In this document: piece by piece, positions 17,901 through 23,988 of the stretch
Numbering within the stretch: the first letter of the stretch is position 1
How the letters are laid out: each line of letters starts with the position of its first letter
Program-made: the position numbers and the translations under genes
Source of the DNA: an uncultured Alphaproteobacteria bacterium
Lineage (GTDB): Bacteria > Pseudomonadota > Alphaproteobacteria > HIMB59
Assembly: GCA_902518505.1 (NCBI GenBank)
Contig: CABYGG010000008.1
Location: 1-52,660, forward strand
DNA: 52,660 nt
Direction: 5' to 3'
The notes under the pieces: generated by a model
What the model was told of the DNA's origin: nothing
The model's database searches: none
The model's input: only the letters and a program-made list of their open reading frames with translations

Positions 17901-18227
17901 ACTGTTGATGAAAAAGGACAAATATTACTTGACACACAAAATGATTTAGAAGATGGGTCGATTATAAATAATACTCTTAACCCGAATGAATCAATCAATA
18001 ATGAAAACCAAACACCAAACACAGACGATCAGTCAAGTCTTATTGATATACCAACTATTCCAGGAGAAATTGATGAGGCCACTTCTCAAGACTCTATTGT
18101 TTTAAATACACAAAATCTTGAAACAGATGAAAAACTTATTAAATTTGCAACACTTCAAGAGCAATTAGATTTACATTATGAAGGTCATGAAAATTATGGA
18201 GATAAACTTGTTAAAGTTTCTGGTTAA
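8919..18227 (+). CDS. Giant VCBS-repeat surface protein with LEPR motif and DUF4347
   Basis: A 3102-residue protein started by GTG with a strong ribosome site. Layout: a LEPR-type N-terminal motif (QMLEPRIMFDGAA, 14-26); DUF4347 at about 67-220, with VHIIGHAS and LFYGCNLAQG; an unassigned beta-rich region at about 228-440; 15 VCBS-like repeats from about 445 to 2720, each with GTYGTLTIGADGSYTY-type strands and acidic DxDxD turns suited to calcium; a five-unit propeller-like insert at 1147-1398; a cadherin-like domain at about 2730-2815; an LPSW module at about 2895-2975; and an acidic, Asn/Gln-rich tail. There are no RTX nonapeptides. Cys165 is the only cysteine I saw. It has no Sec signal peptide and is probably an exported adhesin or surface filament. 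It is first in a unit with three export genes. Confidence 0.88.
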   Translation: MADKQKTYPHFSIQMLEPRIMFDGAAVYAASEAIEAVEDQIQNNSLNETDLSTNLKAITHNNDSRKEIVFIDKGVDDYQTIINSIDDTKSIYLIDSNENGFAKMQSILQDQSDIDAVHIIGHASTGQVVLGNSILNSETINSFSTTLQSIGTSLTQDGDLLFYGCNLAQGDQGKLLIQQIGNITQADIAASDDITGKGGDWNLEKKYGIVETNGISVVDYKHSLLQNGISSLDGFVENTGTNLRAGTSDGGHAASASNHTDGHSPYVITLERENINSGSFAFYKTTNLGTGYEENNSGVRTRGPDITSGTTTVDASSTPMNSYYVYATENSGRNTVRSVTFENEILGVWFNMNNIIAYSGVDKSGGNYHTISQHGSGGQNAFSTEKLKWEWSASVSDTSKPSGHKHDWFGVDTDSNKLYIGFNNGADHGDIVRVFTKASNQAPVAVDDTDSVNEDATVTKTGSENDVLNDDSDPDGDTITVSKINHNGGTNSNVSSSSTSSSGGTSVTGTYGTLTIGGDGSYTYVADQDLTDDLDAGDPATDIFVYTITDGGLTDTANLTISITGVNDAPVAVDDADSVTAAQSVSKSASQDDVMNDDSDPDDDDSFTVTHIKKAGGSDSTVSSGTTNSNGTSVTGTYGVLTIGADGSYTYNANNAVGLALNQTAIDTFEYTITDTQGGTASADLVITITGINNSPSAQNDVGVIDEGETLTVANGVNANVSGSFDADEEHSGDLIDTSSSSHKDSDPDGDTLSITLIKETTAGSNSSITSNSTYNGTGSSAGTSVSGLYGTLTIGSDGSYKYVANDSISGFDSSETLTDSFTYTLSDGSATDTGTLTITLLGKDNENPSATDNTNAVNEDATVTVTDGTTGVTGDVLINDTDPEGDTLTVSKIKKNNGNFSNVSSGTTNSNGTSVTGSYGTLVIGADGSYTYTADQDLADALDGGSPADTITDVFVYEVSDGNSGSDTANITITITGINDPVVATDDTDSVNEDASVTKTGAQDDVLDDDTDADASASLSVSKIKHSTDSSYSSVTSSSTHLSNFTTVTGTYGTLKIGADGSYIYTADQTAADAIDASDTKTDVFDYEATDGTLTATATLTITVTGVNDAPVAQNDTGTINEDGTLTVINSSNNTTVTPASLDTGSPYATTNTTRSVAFNHDGTKMFVLEHSNSPDISVHALTTAFDINTATQSSTTDISSHAGNPRGIRFNNDGTKLYISNGSGSNKKIHEFALSTAYDISSLPSPTSTVISGQDGNPRGFTFNTDGTKMFLLGDINDTVYEYSLSTAFDSSTISYTSRSLDFSAKEGTPRGISFNATGTKLFITGQQNDDILEYDLSTGFNLSTATFNGAFDVSSYADKPTDIIFNNDGSKAFLARASSNGIQSFSLSSPYSFVDITGEYTGDVIDTTSSSNKDSDLDASASLRVSAIQHSSAGSSTAVSNNTTYGASGTTAGTTVSGTYGQLTIGSDGSYKYVANDSDADALDAGDIVTDVFTYTLTDGTATDTATITITVIGINDTPTAQDDEGAITEDLTLTVTNGSNSNISGSLDTTGENSGDVLDTSSSSHKDTDLDTSASLSVKLIRKNLGTDSSVQPGSSYNSSGTSVTGTYGTLTIGADGSYSYAADQAAADSIAAGESQNDVFVYTITDGTQDNTANITIKVLGANDNPSAQNDVGVVNEGSTLTVQNSANANVDGSFDANGEHSGDVIHTTSSSHKDSDLDTNDTLRITQIKKSGGDNSSVSSGSSYNSSGTSVTGSYGTLTIGADGSYTYVASSNIAGLNDGATVSDTFTYTLFDGTATTTADLVLTVIGGTASNQSPVAVNDTDSVNENASVTKTGAQNDVLNDDSDPDGDTIRVDQIQHSTAASGTSVSNNTTYGASGTTTGTTVTGTYGQLTIGSDGSYVYSANQSAAEALATDVQRNDEFTYRITDGSATATATLTITVTGVNDAPVAVDDTDSVNENETVTKTGSQNDVLNDDTDADTGASLSVSNISHTNGNSGSVSSSSTYNSSGTQIVGTYGTLTIGADGSYSYTADQTAADALDVGESKNDVFTYTLTDGTATDTATLTIAVSGKNDTPVGVDDTDSVNEDATVTKTGSEEDVLNDDTDADTDASLTVTNISHTNGNSGTVSSGSTYSSSGTQIVGTYGTLTVGADGSYTYTADQTAADDLDANDPASDVFTYTLTDENSATATALLTINITGVNDAPVAVDDTDSVNEDETVSKTASQNDVLNDDTDADDSASLTVSAIRTGAEDGTGNSGTVGSALTGTYGTLTLNSNGSYTYVADQSAADDLDAGDTANDIFTYTVSDGTATDTATLTITVTGVNDTPVAVDDTDSVDEDSSVTKLAIQDDVLDDDTDADDDDPANLTVTKIQPDSGSESNVSSGTTHLNGTSVTGAYGTLVIGSNGAYKYTADQAKADALDAGDTEPDVFTYTVSDGTATDTATLTITVTGINDDPVGVNDTDSVNEDETVTKTAAQNDLLNDDTDADVDDSSSLTVTNISHSNGNSGTVASSSTYQSNGTQIVGTYGTLTVGADGSYTYTADQAAADVIADGSSEIDVFTYTVSDGTATDTATITITVTGQNNEVVGNNDTGSVTDGNTLSVGNKGSGLLSNDTDSGSDADESADATISAVRTGREAGTGTGGTVGSSLKGTYGTLTLNSDGTYSYVADQDGADILTPDTTAIDYFTYTISNGTSTDTAQLAVTVTGINDAPTSSTAPTFRGAENNRIVIQSKLFFDDPDPSTSTYGQLTYSYGGLPSGLTVNDAGRIRGRLPEGTYTFTVTATDGGNLSTQQTFTIIIGKPGKPGEAPTPPLIVKQKTLEAAIADKTVTFETPKVNDQIADLAVRGNLGSLVKEYTFNGGMKVIDVAVEDLNIDQSGRPGINENTLLGFAIGDDYRLNVKQYTGTLEDGSSLPSWIRVDPSTGQTIVQFPQNIYSIDVKVIAIDNDNSTREINVTLDRNSVSQDKALKRDLEPFIDRSAALKTEVTVDEKGQILLDTQNDLEDGSIINNTLNPNESINNENQTPNTDDQSSLIDIPTIPGEIDEATSQDSIVLNTQNLETDEKLIKFATLQEQLDLHYEGHENYGDKLVKVSG
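10243..17080 (+). repeat. Fifteen tandem VCBS-like repeat units
   Basis: Unit starts are recognisable as variants of AVDDTDSVNEDATVTKTG, followed by an acidic NDDTDAD turn, a GTYGTLTIGADGSYTYTADQ strand pair and a DVFTYTVTDG-to-VTGVNDAPV end. Units are about 100-165 codons. Units 3, 4, 6, 7 and 8 form a distinct subtype (AQNDVGVVNEGSTLTVQN type, several with GDVIDTSSSSHKDSD). The later units 9-14 resemble each other most, at the DNA level as well, which suggests recent expansion. Confidence 0.88.
12355..13110 (+). repeat. Five propeller-like repeats inserted in VCBS unit 6
   Basis: Residues about 1147-1398 of the giant protein hold five copies of a roughly 50-residue pattern: RGIRFNNDGTKLYI, then a short loop, then IHEFALSTAYDISS, then a connecting segment ending in Asn/Thr-Pro. 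The FNxDGTKxF core resembles beta-propeller blades of the NHL/lactonase type. The block interrupts a VCBS unit between its TVINSSNN strand and its GDVIDTTSSSNKDSD strand. Confidence 0.7.
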
Positions 18228-18924
18228 AATAATCATTTTATCTCTCCTATTTACTGTTTCCTCTAAAGCAGAAGTTAGGGAATCAAGAGCTTTAGTGGTT
18301 GCATCACAAGAAGCTGTTCTTTCCAGTGAATTGGCCGCTCGTATTACTAGTATTTCTGTAAAAGAAATGGAAAGATTTAAAAAAGGAGATTTACTTATTC
18401 AATTCGATTGTAGTTTATATGAAGCACAAAAAGATGTAGTTAGAGCCAATGAAAATAGTGCATTGATCAAACTAAAAAGTGATGAACAGATGTTACAGAT
18501 GAGATCAATTGGAAAATATGAACTTGAACTCTCTATATCAGAGTATGAGAAGGCAAAATCAGAATTACGTATTGCTGAACTAAATGTAGAGAGATGTGAA
18601 ATTAGAGCGCCTTTTGATGGTGCGGTTGAGGAAGTTGTGGTAAACGCATTTGAGTCGATACAGCCTCAAGTTGAATTAATGAAGATTATAAAAACTGATG
18701 TCCTTGAATTAGAAATGGTAGTATCTAGTGAATGGGTTTCTTGGCTAACAATAGGCCATCCAATCACTGTTTATATTGATGAAATACAAGAAGAATTCAA
18801 TGCCTCTATAAGTGGAATTGGTGCAAATGTTGACGCTGTAAGCCAAACAATTCAACTAAAAGGTACTATTACAAACGCTAGCTCTGCCCTTCTGCCTGGA
18901 ATGAGTGGGCGAGTTGTATTTTGA
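18178..18924 (+). CDS. HlyD/RND-type periplasmic adaptor (membrane fusion protein)
   Basis: The protein has up to 248 residues. A signal-like segment (LLKFLVKIIILSLLFTVSSKA) is followed by SRALVVASQEAVLSSELAAR, a biotinyl-lipoyl half-motif with KEMERFKKGDLLIQFDC, a helical hairpin, and the second half-motif CEIRAPFDGAVEEVVVNAFE, then a beta-barrel. This is the RND-type adaptor order, although the protein is short (usual 300-400) and lacks a long C-terminal membrane-proximal domain. It probably bridges inner membrane and TolC duct. The start is uncertain: ATGs at 18178, 18187 and 18196 all overlap the end of the giant gene (50 to 32 bases), and the third gives the tidiest signal peptide. Confidence 0.8.
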   Translation: MKVMKIMEINLLKFLVKIIILSLLFTVSSKAEVRESRALVVASQEAVLSSELAARITSISVKEMERFKKGDLLIQFDCSLYEAQKDVVRANENSALIKLKSDEQMLQMRSIGKYELELSISEYEKAKSELRIAELNVERCEIRAPFDGAVEEVVVNAFESIQPQVELMKIIKTDVLELEMVVSSEWVSWLTIGHPITVYIDEIQEEFNASISGIGANVDAVSQTIQLKGTITNASSALLPGMSGRVVF

Positions 18925-20255
18925 GTCAAGACCAATTAAATCGTTTAGCAAGGATTTTCACGTTTGAAAAAAAATTACGTGAAGCAAAGTCTTTTGTAGA
19001 AATCAGATATACAGTTACAAACGAACTAAGAAACATAACCCCTTTTGTCTTTGCTTTTTTTGGAGAATGGACAAACTCAAATAAATTTAAGATTGATGCT
19101 ATTTCTGACATAGCAGTTGTAGAACAAACTTCTTCGACAACTATATTAGCTCAGAAAATAATAAGAGAAAAATTAAAAGAGGGATCTCCTGATACACATC
19201 CATTTACAATCGAAAAAGACTCATTAATCCCTGCTAAAGGTGAAAATCCAATTCCAGATAAACTTTTATGGGTTCCTTGTTTTTCAAATCAAAAAGGCCC
19301 TCAAGCAGCATTGCTTCTTGCAAGAGATGAAAATTGGGAAGAGCAAGATATCGAGTACATTAGACACCTGAGCTCATCTATTGGACACGCGATGGGATCG
19401 CTCAAAGAAAATAATTTTTTTGAAAGCACAATTAAAGTTTTTAAAAATACATGGTTTCAATTTTTAATTATAGCGGGACTTATTGCTAGTATGTTCATTC
19501 CAATTTCTCTTTCAACTGTTGGCAAATCAGAAATTGTCCCAAAAGATCCCTATGTTATAAATGCTCCTATTGAAGGCGTCATACAAGAAGTTTTTATTCA
19601 AAATAATGATGAAGTTGATATTGGAACTACATTAATATCTTTTGAAAAAACAGGTTTACAAAACGATTACGATTTAGCCTTCCAAGAATTAAAAGTAATT
19701 GAAACAGAATTACTTCAGGCAAAACAGTCTTCTTTTCAAAGTAAAGAGGACAAAGCAATGGTCAGTCAACTTCAGAGTAAAATTAAACTTGTAGAACAAA
19801 CCTTAAGTTATCAGAAGTATCTATTAGATGAATCTACAATCAATTCTCCCGCTGATGGAATTGCAGTTATCAAGGATAAAGCACTTCTTATAGGCAAGCC
19901 TTTTAAGGTAGGAGAGACAATAATGGTTATTGCTGACCCATCGAATGTTGTTGTCGAGATAATGATGCCAGTAAAAGATGCTATAACAGTCAAAAAAGAC
20001 GCAGAAATAAACGTTTTTTTAGACTCTGATCCACTAAATGTTGTTCCTGCAAAGGTTTCAAAATTTTCTTATGACCCTGAACTTACCAGTGAGAACACTC
20101 TAGCTTACCGAGTAACAGCGGAAATTCTTACGGCCAAAAACTCTCCAAGAATTGGACTCAGAGGAACTGCAAAAATTTTCGGTGAAGAGGTGAAACTATT
20201 TTTTTACTTATTTAGAAAACCAATTATTTTTGTTCGACAAACACTTGGTATCTAA
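18921..20255 (+). CDS. HlyD-type adaptor with GAF-like cytoplasmic head
   Basis: This 444-residue protein starts at a TTG that overlaps the previous stop (TTGA). Residues 1-165 contain no signal and look like a GAF-type fold (KLLWVPCFSNQKGPQAALLL, DIEYIRHLSSSIGHAM). One membrane helix (about 179-197, FLIIAGLIASMFIPISLS) follows. Then comes a HlyD-like periplasmic part: lipoyl half-motifs around VINAPIEGVIQEVFIQNNDE and STINSPADGIAVIKD, a coiled-coil hairpin, and a barrel with MVIADPSNVVVEIMMP. HlyD-type adaptors join an inner-membrane transporter to TolC. The sensory-type head is unusual and suggests cytoplasmic control of assembly or substrate docking. Co-translation with the flanking genes is likely. 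Confidence 0.78.
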   Translation: MSQDQLNRLARIFTFEKKLREAKSFVEIRYTVTNELRNITPFVFAFFGEWTNSNKFKIDAISDIAVVEQTSSTTILAQKIIREKLKEGSPDTHPFTIEKDSLIPAKGENPIPDKLLWVPCFSNQKGPQAALLLARDENWEEQDIEYIRHLSSSIGHAMGSLKENNFFESTIKVFKNTWFQFLIIAGLIASMFIPISLSTVGKSEIVPKDPYVINAPIEGVIQEVFIQNNDEVDIGTTLISFEKTGLQNDYDLAFQELKVIETELLQAKQSSFQSKEDKAMVSQLQSKIKLVEQTLSYQKYLLDESTINSPADGIAVIKDKALLIGKPFKVGETIMVIADPSNVVVEIMMPVKDAITVKKDAEINVFLDSDPLNVVPAKVSKFSYDPELTSENTLAYRVTAEILTAKNSPRIGLRGTAKIFGEEVKLFFYLFRKPIIFVRQTLGI

Positions 20256-22358
20256 ATGATTACTCCATCAATAAGACAAGACCTTCAACTTTTACCAGGA
20301 ACTCCTATGGAGGATGGTTCTCCATCATGGCTGATTTATGATAATTTAAGAAATAAATATTTTACATTAGGTTTAAATGCTTTTCGAATACTGAGACATT
20401 GGATTGCAGGAGTAGACTCAAAACAGTTTATTGAAAAAGTAGAAGCTAAGGGGGTTTCTATCGAGGAGGAGGAGTTAGATGATTTTATAAATTTTTTAAA
20501 GGTTAATAGTTTAATAACTCACTCAAGTTCAGAAGATGTTAAACTATTACTAGCTCAACATCAGGCTAAAAAAAAGCATTGGTTTTTAAATTTAATTCAT
20601 AATTATCTTTTTTTTAAAATACCTTTGATTAAGCCAGATCCTTTTTTAGACAGAACAATAAATATAGCTAAGCTTTTTGGAAAAAAACTTTTTAGATCAA
20701 TAATTTATTTTTTTGGTATTATTGGAATTTATTTTGTTATTCAAAGCTGGGATGAATTTTTATCTACTTTTTTGTATTTCTTCAATTTTAATGGATTAAT
20801 TTTTTACGCAATTGCATTAGTAGGTGTAAAAGCAATTCATGAATTAGGCCATGCTTACACAGCTAAGAATTTTGGATGTAATGTCAATTCAATGGGAATT
20901 GCGTTTTTAGTTTTTTTTCCTTTTTTATACACTGATAATACAAATGCTTGGAGGCTTAGAGATCATAAAAAAAGACTGACAATAAATTTTGCTGGAATTT
21001 CAACAGAGCTACATTTAGCCTTGCTGGCTACTTTTGTATGGGGAGTGTCTGATCCAGGAATTTTGAAAAGTGCCGCTTTTTTCGTTGCTACGACAGGATG
21101 GATTTCATCACTTCTTATTAATATTAGCCCATTTATGAGGTTTGATGGATATTACGTATTTGCTGATTTTATAAAAATAGACAACCTTCAGCCCAGAGCA
21201 TTTGCTATTGCAAAATGGAAATTGCGAAATTGGTTGTTTGGATTGAGCCTTAGCCCTCCTGAGCATATGAGCCAACAACGTCAAAATTTAATTACTATTT
21301 ATGCCTGGTCGACTTGGATTTACAGGTTCTTCCTATTTATAGGAATAGCTTTACTGGTTTATTTTTTTGCATTCAAAATTTTAGGAATATTTCTTTTTGT
21401 AGTAGAAATTATTTGGTTTATAGCACTGCCTATTTTAAAAGAGTTAAGAGAATGGTGGAAACTACGCTCTAGTTTCTTTTTAAATATTCGTATAATTAGA
21501 ACAATTTTAATTTTAGGAGCCTTATCATTTATTTTATTCTACCCTTGGAAAAATACTCAGTCCATTCCTGCAATTTATCAATCAGAAGAATATATTACAA
21601 TTTACCCAACAATAAATTCACAAGTTTCAGATATATACATTAAAGAAAATCAATCTGTACAATTAGGAGCAGACTTAATAAAACTAAATTCGCCATTACT
21701 TAATTCAGATATACAAAAACTTCTTGAAGAAAAAAAATTAATTTCAATTCAAATAAACAATGCTTTAGAGGGCGATCAAAATAAATCAGATTTAATGATA
21801 ATGCAAAGTGAAGAAAAAAAAATCATAACTAATATTAATAATTTAGAAAAAATTAAATCATCGTTAAATATCACTGCACCATTTAAAGGAGAGATTGTAA
21901 GCTTAATTGAATTAAAAAAAAATCAATGGCTAAACAAAGATGATCCAATTATGTCAATTGTAAATAAAGAGTCATTTCAAGTCATAGCTTTTTTATCTGA
22001 AAATGATATTTCAAAGGTTAAAGAGTTTAAAAATAGTTTTTTTGTTCCTAATTCAATTGAAATGCCAAAGGTTGATTTAGAAGTAGTGTCTATAAGTAAA
22101 TCACCAGTAGACGATTTTAGTCTTTATCCCTCGGTTACCTCTATATTTAACGGCCCAATAGCTGCAAGAGAAAAACCTGGTGGAGGAATACAATCCGAGA
22201 GATCTTATTATAAAGTAATTTTAAAATTGTCGGAAAATATAATCTTTTCCGATAAGAAAGTTTTAGGTGTTGCAAATGTAGGTATTCAGCCACAGTCCTA
22301 TTTTGATAAAATATTAAATCTAATATCTGCGACCCTTATAAGAGAAATAAGTTTTTAA
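20256..22358 (+). CDS. PqqD-like/M50 zinc metalloprotease/HlyD fusion protein
   Basis: A 700-residue polytopic protein. Residues 1-95 resemble a PqqD-like winged helix (DGSPSWLIYDNLRNKYFTLG). About 140-430 hold several membrane helices, including the site-2-protease motif AIHELGHAYTAK (His195, Glu196, His199) and the second zinc-ligand motif N-x-x-P-x-x-x-x-D-G (Asn289, Pro292, Asp297). After a final helix near 415-430 comes a HlyD-like periplasmic part: a lipoyl half-motif around INSQVSDIYIKENQSV, a coiled coil, then LNITAPFKGEIVSLIELKKN and a barrel. All zinc-site residues are present, so it may be an active intramembrane protease. It starts directly after the previous stop. In this locus it occupies the place where an ABC exporter would be expected. 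Confidence 0.82.
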   Translation: MITPSIRQDLQLLPGTPMEDGSPSWLIYDNLRNKYFTLGLNAFRILRHWIAGVDSKQFIEKVEAKGVSIEEEELDDFINFLKVNSLITHSSSEDVKLLLAQHQAKKKHWFLNLIHNYLFFKIPLIKPDPFLDRTINIAKLFGKKLFRSIIYFFGIIGIYFVIQSWDEFLSTFLYFFNFNGLIFYAIALVGVKAIHELGHAYTAKNFGCNVNSMGIAFLVFFPFLYTDNTNAWRLRDHKKRLTINFAGISTELHLALLATFVWGVSDPGILKSAAFFVATTGWISSLLINISPFMRFDGYYVFADFIKIDNLQPRAFAIAKWKLRNWLFGLSLSPPEHMSQQRQNLITIYAWSTWIYRFFLFIGIALLVYFFAFKILGIFLFVVEIIWFIALPILKELREWWKLRSSFFLNIRIIRTILILGALSFILFYPWKNTQSIPAIYQSEEYITIYPTINSQVSDIYIKENQSVQLGADLIKLNSPLLNSDIQKLLEEKKLISIQINNALEGDQNKSDLMIMQSEEKKIITNINNLEKIKSSLNITAPFKGEIVSLIELKKNQWLNKDDPIMSIVNKESFQVIAFLSENDISKVKEFKNSFFVPNSIEMPKVDLEVVSISKSPVDDFSLYPSVTSIFNGPIAAREKPGGGIQSERSYYKVILKLSENIIFSDKKVLGVANVGIQPQSYFDKILNLISATLIREISF

Positions 22359-22406
22359 GTCTAAGAATTATGATGTTTTCATTTGATAATTTTAATAGGA
22401 TAAATT

Positions 22407-22751
22407 ATGGCTAAATTTTTGAGTGTCGTGCGTTTCAAAGTTAAACCTGGTAATGAAAAATCCTTTATTGACTCAATGAAGAAGTTTTCAAATCCTGATG
22501 GAGTTATTACCCGCAAAGTTATAAAGACAGGTGAGAGATCCTATTGTAGCGTTGTCGAGTGGGTTGATGAAAATAGTCTTGCCAATGCTCGCCAACAAAT
22601 GATCGCATATCTTGACACTATAAGAGATATTTTAGAGGAACTCAGTTCAGAATTGGGAGTAACTGATCCAGTCTCCGGCCCAGTAATTGTTGATGAACAA
22701 GGAAACGTAGTAACACCTGGGTCTAGTATTTCAGGAAAAATTAAAACTTAA
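22407..22751 (+). CDS. Small protein with antibiotic-biosynthesis-monooxygenase-like barrel fold
   Basis: A 114-residue soluble protein. The opening MAKFLSVVRFKVKPGNEKSF, then TRKVIKTGERSYCSVVEWVD and a helix NARQQMIAYLDTIRDILEEL, has the strand-helix-strand pattern of dimeric alpha-beta barrel (ABM-like) proteins. The C-terminal tail ending in GNVVTPGSSISGKIKT is low complexity. The ribosome site is weak (aggataaatt). It follows the M50/HlyD gene by 48 bases, and whether it belongs to that unit is unclear. No catalytic residues can be assigned, and the substrate, if any, is unknown. Confidence 0.6.
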   Translation: MAKFLSVVRFKVKPGNEKSFIDSMKKFSNPDGVITRKVIKTGERSYCSVVEWVDENSLANARQQMIAYLDTIRDILEELSSELGVTDPVSGPVIVDEQGNVVTPGSSISGKIKT

Positions 22752-22753
22752 TT

Positions 22754-23662
22754 TTAATTTGATCTTGGGTCCTCAAGACCAGCATGACGATATGCTGATG
22801 TTACAGTATTTCTTAGTAGACATGCTATAGTCATCGGTCCAACACCGCCAGGCACAGGAGTAATCTTTGATGCTTTCGTGGAAGCACTTTCAAAGTCTAC
22901 GTCACCCACTATCTTGCTTCCTTCACTTCCGTCTTGTTTCGTAATAGTTATTCTGTTTATGCCAACATCAATAACAACCGCACCATCCTTTAACCATTTT
23001 GAGTCAATCATTTCAGCCCTTCCTATAGCTGCAACAATAATATCTGCTTGTGAGCAAACTTTTTCAATTTCTTTGGTTTTGGAGTGTACCACTGTGACAG
23101 TACATGACTCTTCAATTAAAAGTTGAGACATTGGCTTACCGACAATGTTTGATCTACCAATCACAACAGCACTTTTACCTTTTAAATCATCTATTTGGTC
23201 TTTTAATAGGAGCAAAGATCCTAATGGTGTGCAAGGGATAAAAGCTCTCTTTAACATATCCCCGCCTATTGAAAGTCTGCCAGCGTTAATCGCATGAAAA
23301 CCATCAACATCTTTCTCCACTACGATGGCATCTATTACTTTTCTCTCATCAATCTGTTTGGGTAAAGGTAACTGCACTAAAATACCATGAACAGATACAT
23401 CATTATTTAGGTCATCTATCAATTCTAATAATGTCTCTTGATCTGTACTTGCATCTAATTTGTAATCTTTAGTTTTTATATTACATTCTGCAGCCATTTT
23501 TGTTTTTTGTCCTACATAAACTTTACTTGCTGGATTTTCACCCACTAGCACCACTGCTAAACAGGGGTCAACTTGTTTTTGACTTATTAATCTGTCTGAG
23601 TCTTCTTTCACCTCAGCTCTGATTTTTGATGCAAAAGCTTTTCCATCAATTATATCTGCCAT
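22754..23662 (-). CDS. folD: Bifunctional methylenetetrahydrofolate dehydrogenase/cyclohydrolase
   Basis: A 302-residue cytoplasmic enzyme interconverting methylene-, methenyl- and formyl-tetrahydrofolate with NADP. Motifs in order: VGENPASKVYVGQKTKMA with the catalytic Lys, ILVQLPLPKQID, PCTPLGSLLLL, the Rossmann segment VVIGRSNIVGKPMSQLL, and PVPGGVGPMTIACLLRNT near the C-terminus. The frame is open upstream to 23704, but ATG 23662 has an AAGGAGAT site and begins at the family-standard MADIIDGK. It follows yggT on the same strand, an association seen in other alphaproteobacteria. Confidence 0.96.
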   Translation of the reverse strand: MADIIDGKAFASKIRAEVKEDSDRLISQKQVDPCLAVVLVGENPASKVYVGQKTKMAAECNIKTKDYKLDASTDQETLLELIDDLNNDVSVHGILVQLPLPKQIDERKVIDAIVVEKDVDGFHAINAGRLSIGGDMLKRAFIPCTPLGSLLLLKDQIDDLKGKSAVVIGRSNIVGKPMSQLLIEESCTVTVVHSKTKEIEKVCSQADIIVAAIGRAEMIDSKWLKDGAVVIDVGINRITITKQDGSEGSKIVGDVDFESASTKASKITPVPGGVGPMTIACLLRNTVTSAYRHAGLEDPRSN

Positions 23663-23681
23663 TTTTTTAATCTCCTTATCG

Positions 23682-23966
23682 TTATCCTCTAGGCCAATAC
23701 TCAATCAGTAAATCTTTTAATAAGTAAATTATTAGTATTAAAAGCACTGGTGAAATATCTAAGCCGCCTAAATTTGGTAAATATCTTCTTATATAATTTA
23801 ATGGGGGGTCAGTTAGTTTTTTAAAACTTTCAAAAACTCGCCACAAAAAAATATTTTGACTATTTAATATGTTAAAGTGAAACAACCAAGATACGACTAC
23901 ATAAAAAAAAACAATAATTGTGTAAAAGTCTAGTAGTCTTACCAAGAACAGTAGTAATGAATTCAC
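23682..23966 (-). CDS. YggT family membrane protein
   Basis: A 94-residue protein with two hydrophobic regions. The middle segment FESFKKLTDPPLNYIRRYLP followed by LGGLDISPVLLILIIYLLKD is the YggT signature: a T-x-P-x-L-x-x-I/Y-R-R-x-L-P loop, then the G-x-D-x-S-P helix. The family is linked to inner-membrane or osmotic functions and, in some bacteria, to cell-division neighbours. It lies upstream of folD and is probably co-transcribed with it, reading from near the ABC ATPase gene. Confidence 0.85.
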   Translation of the reverse strand: MNSLLLFLVRLLDFYTIIVFFYVVVSWLFHFNILNSQNIFLWRVFESFKKLTDPPLNYIRRYLPNLGGLDISPVLLILIIYLLKDLLIEYWPRG

Positions 23967-23988
23967 TTTGATAAATTATAAAAAATTA

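Noticed and set aside
8919-18227. Giant protein as an ordinary RTX/LapA-type type I substrate
   Set aside because: I found no GGxGxDxUx nonapeptide array and no typical C-terminal type I signal. The LEPR motif and DUF4347 place it in another class of giant proteins.
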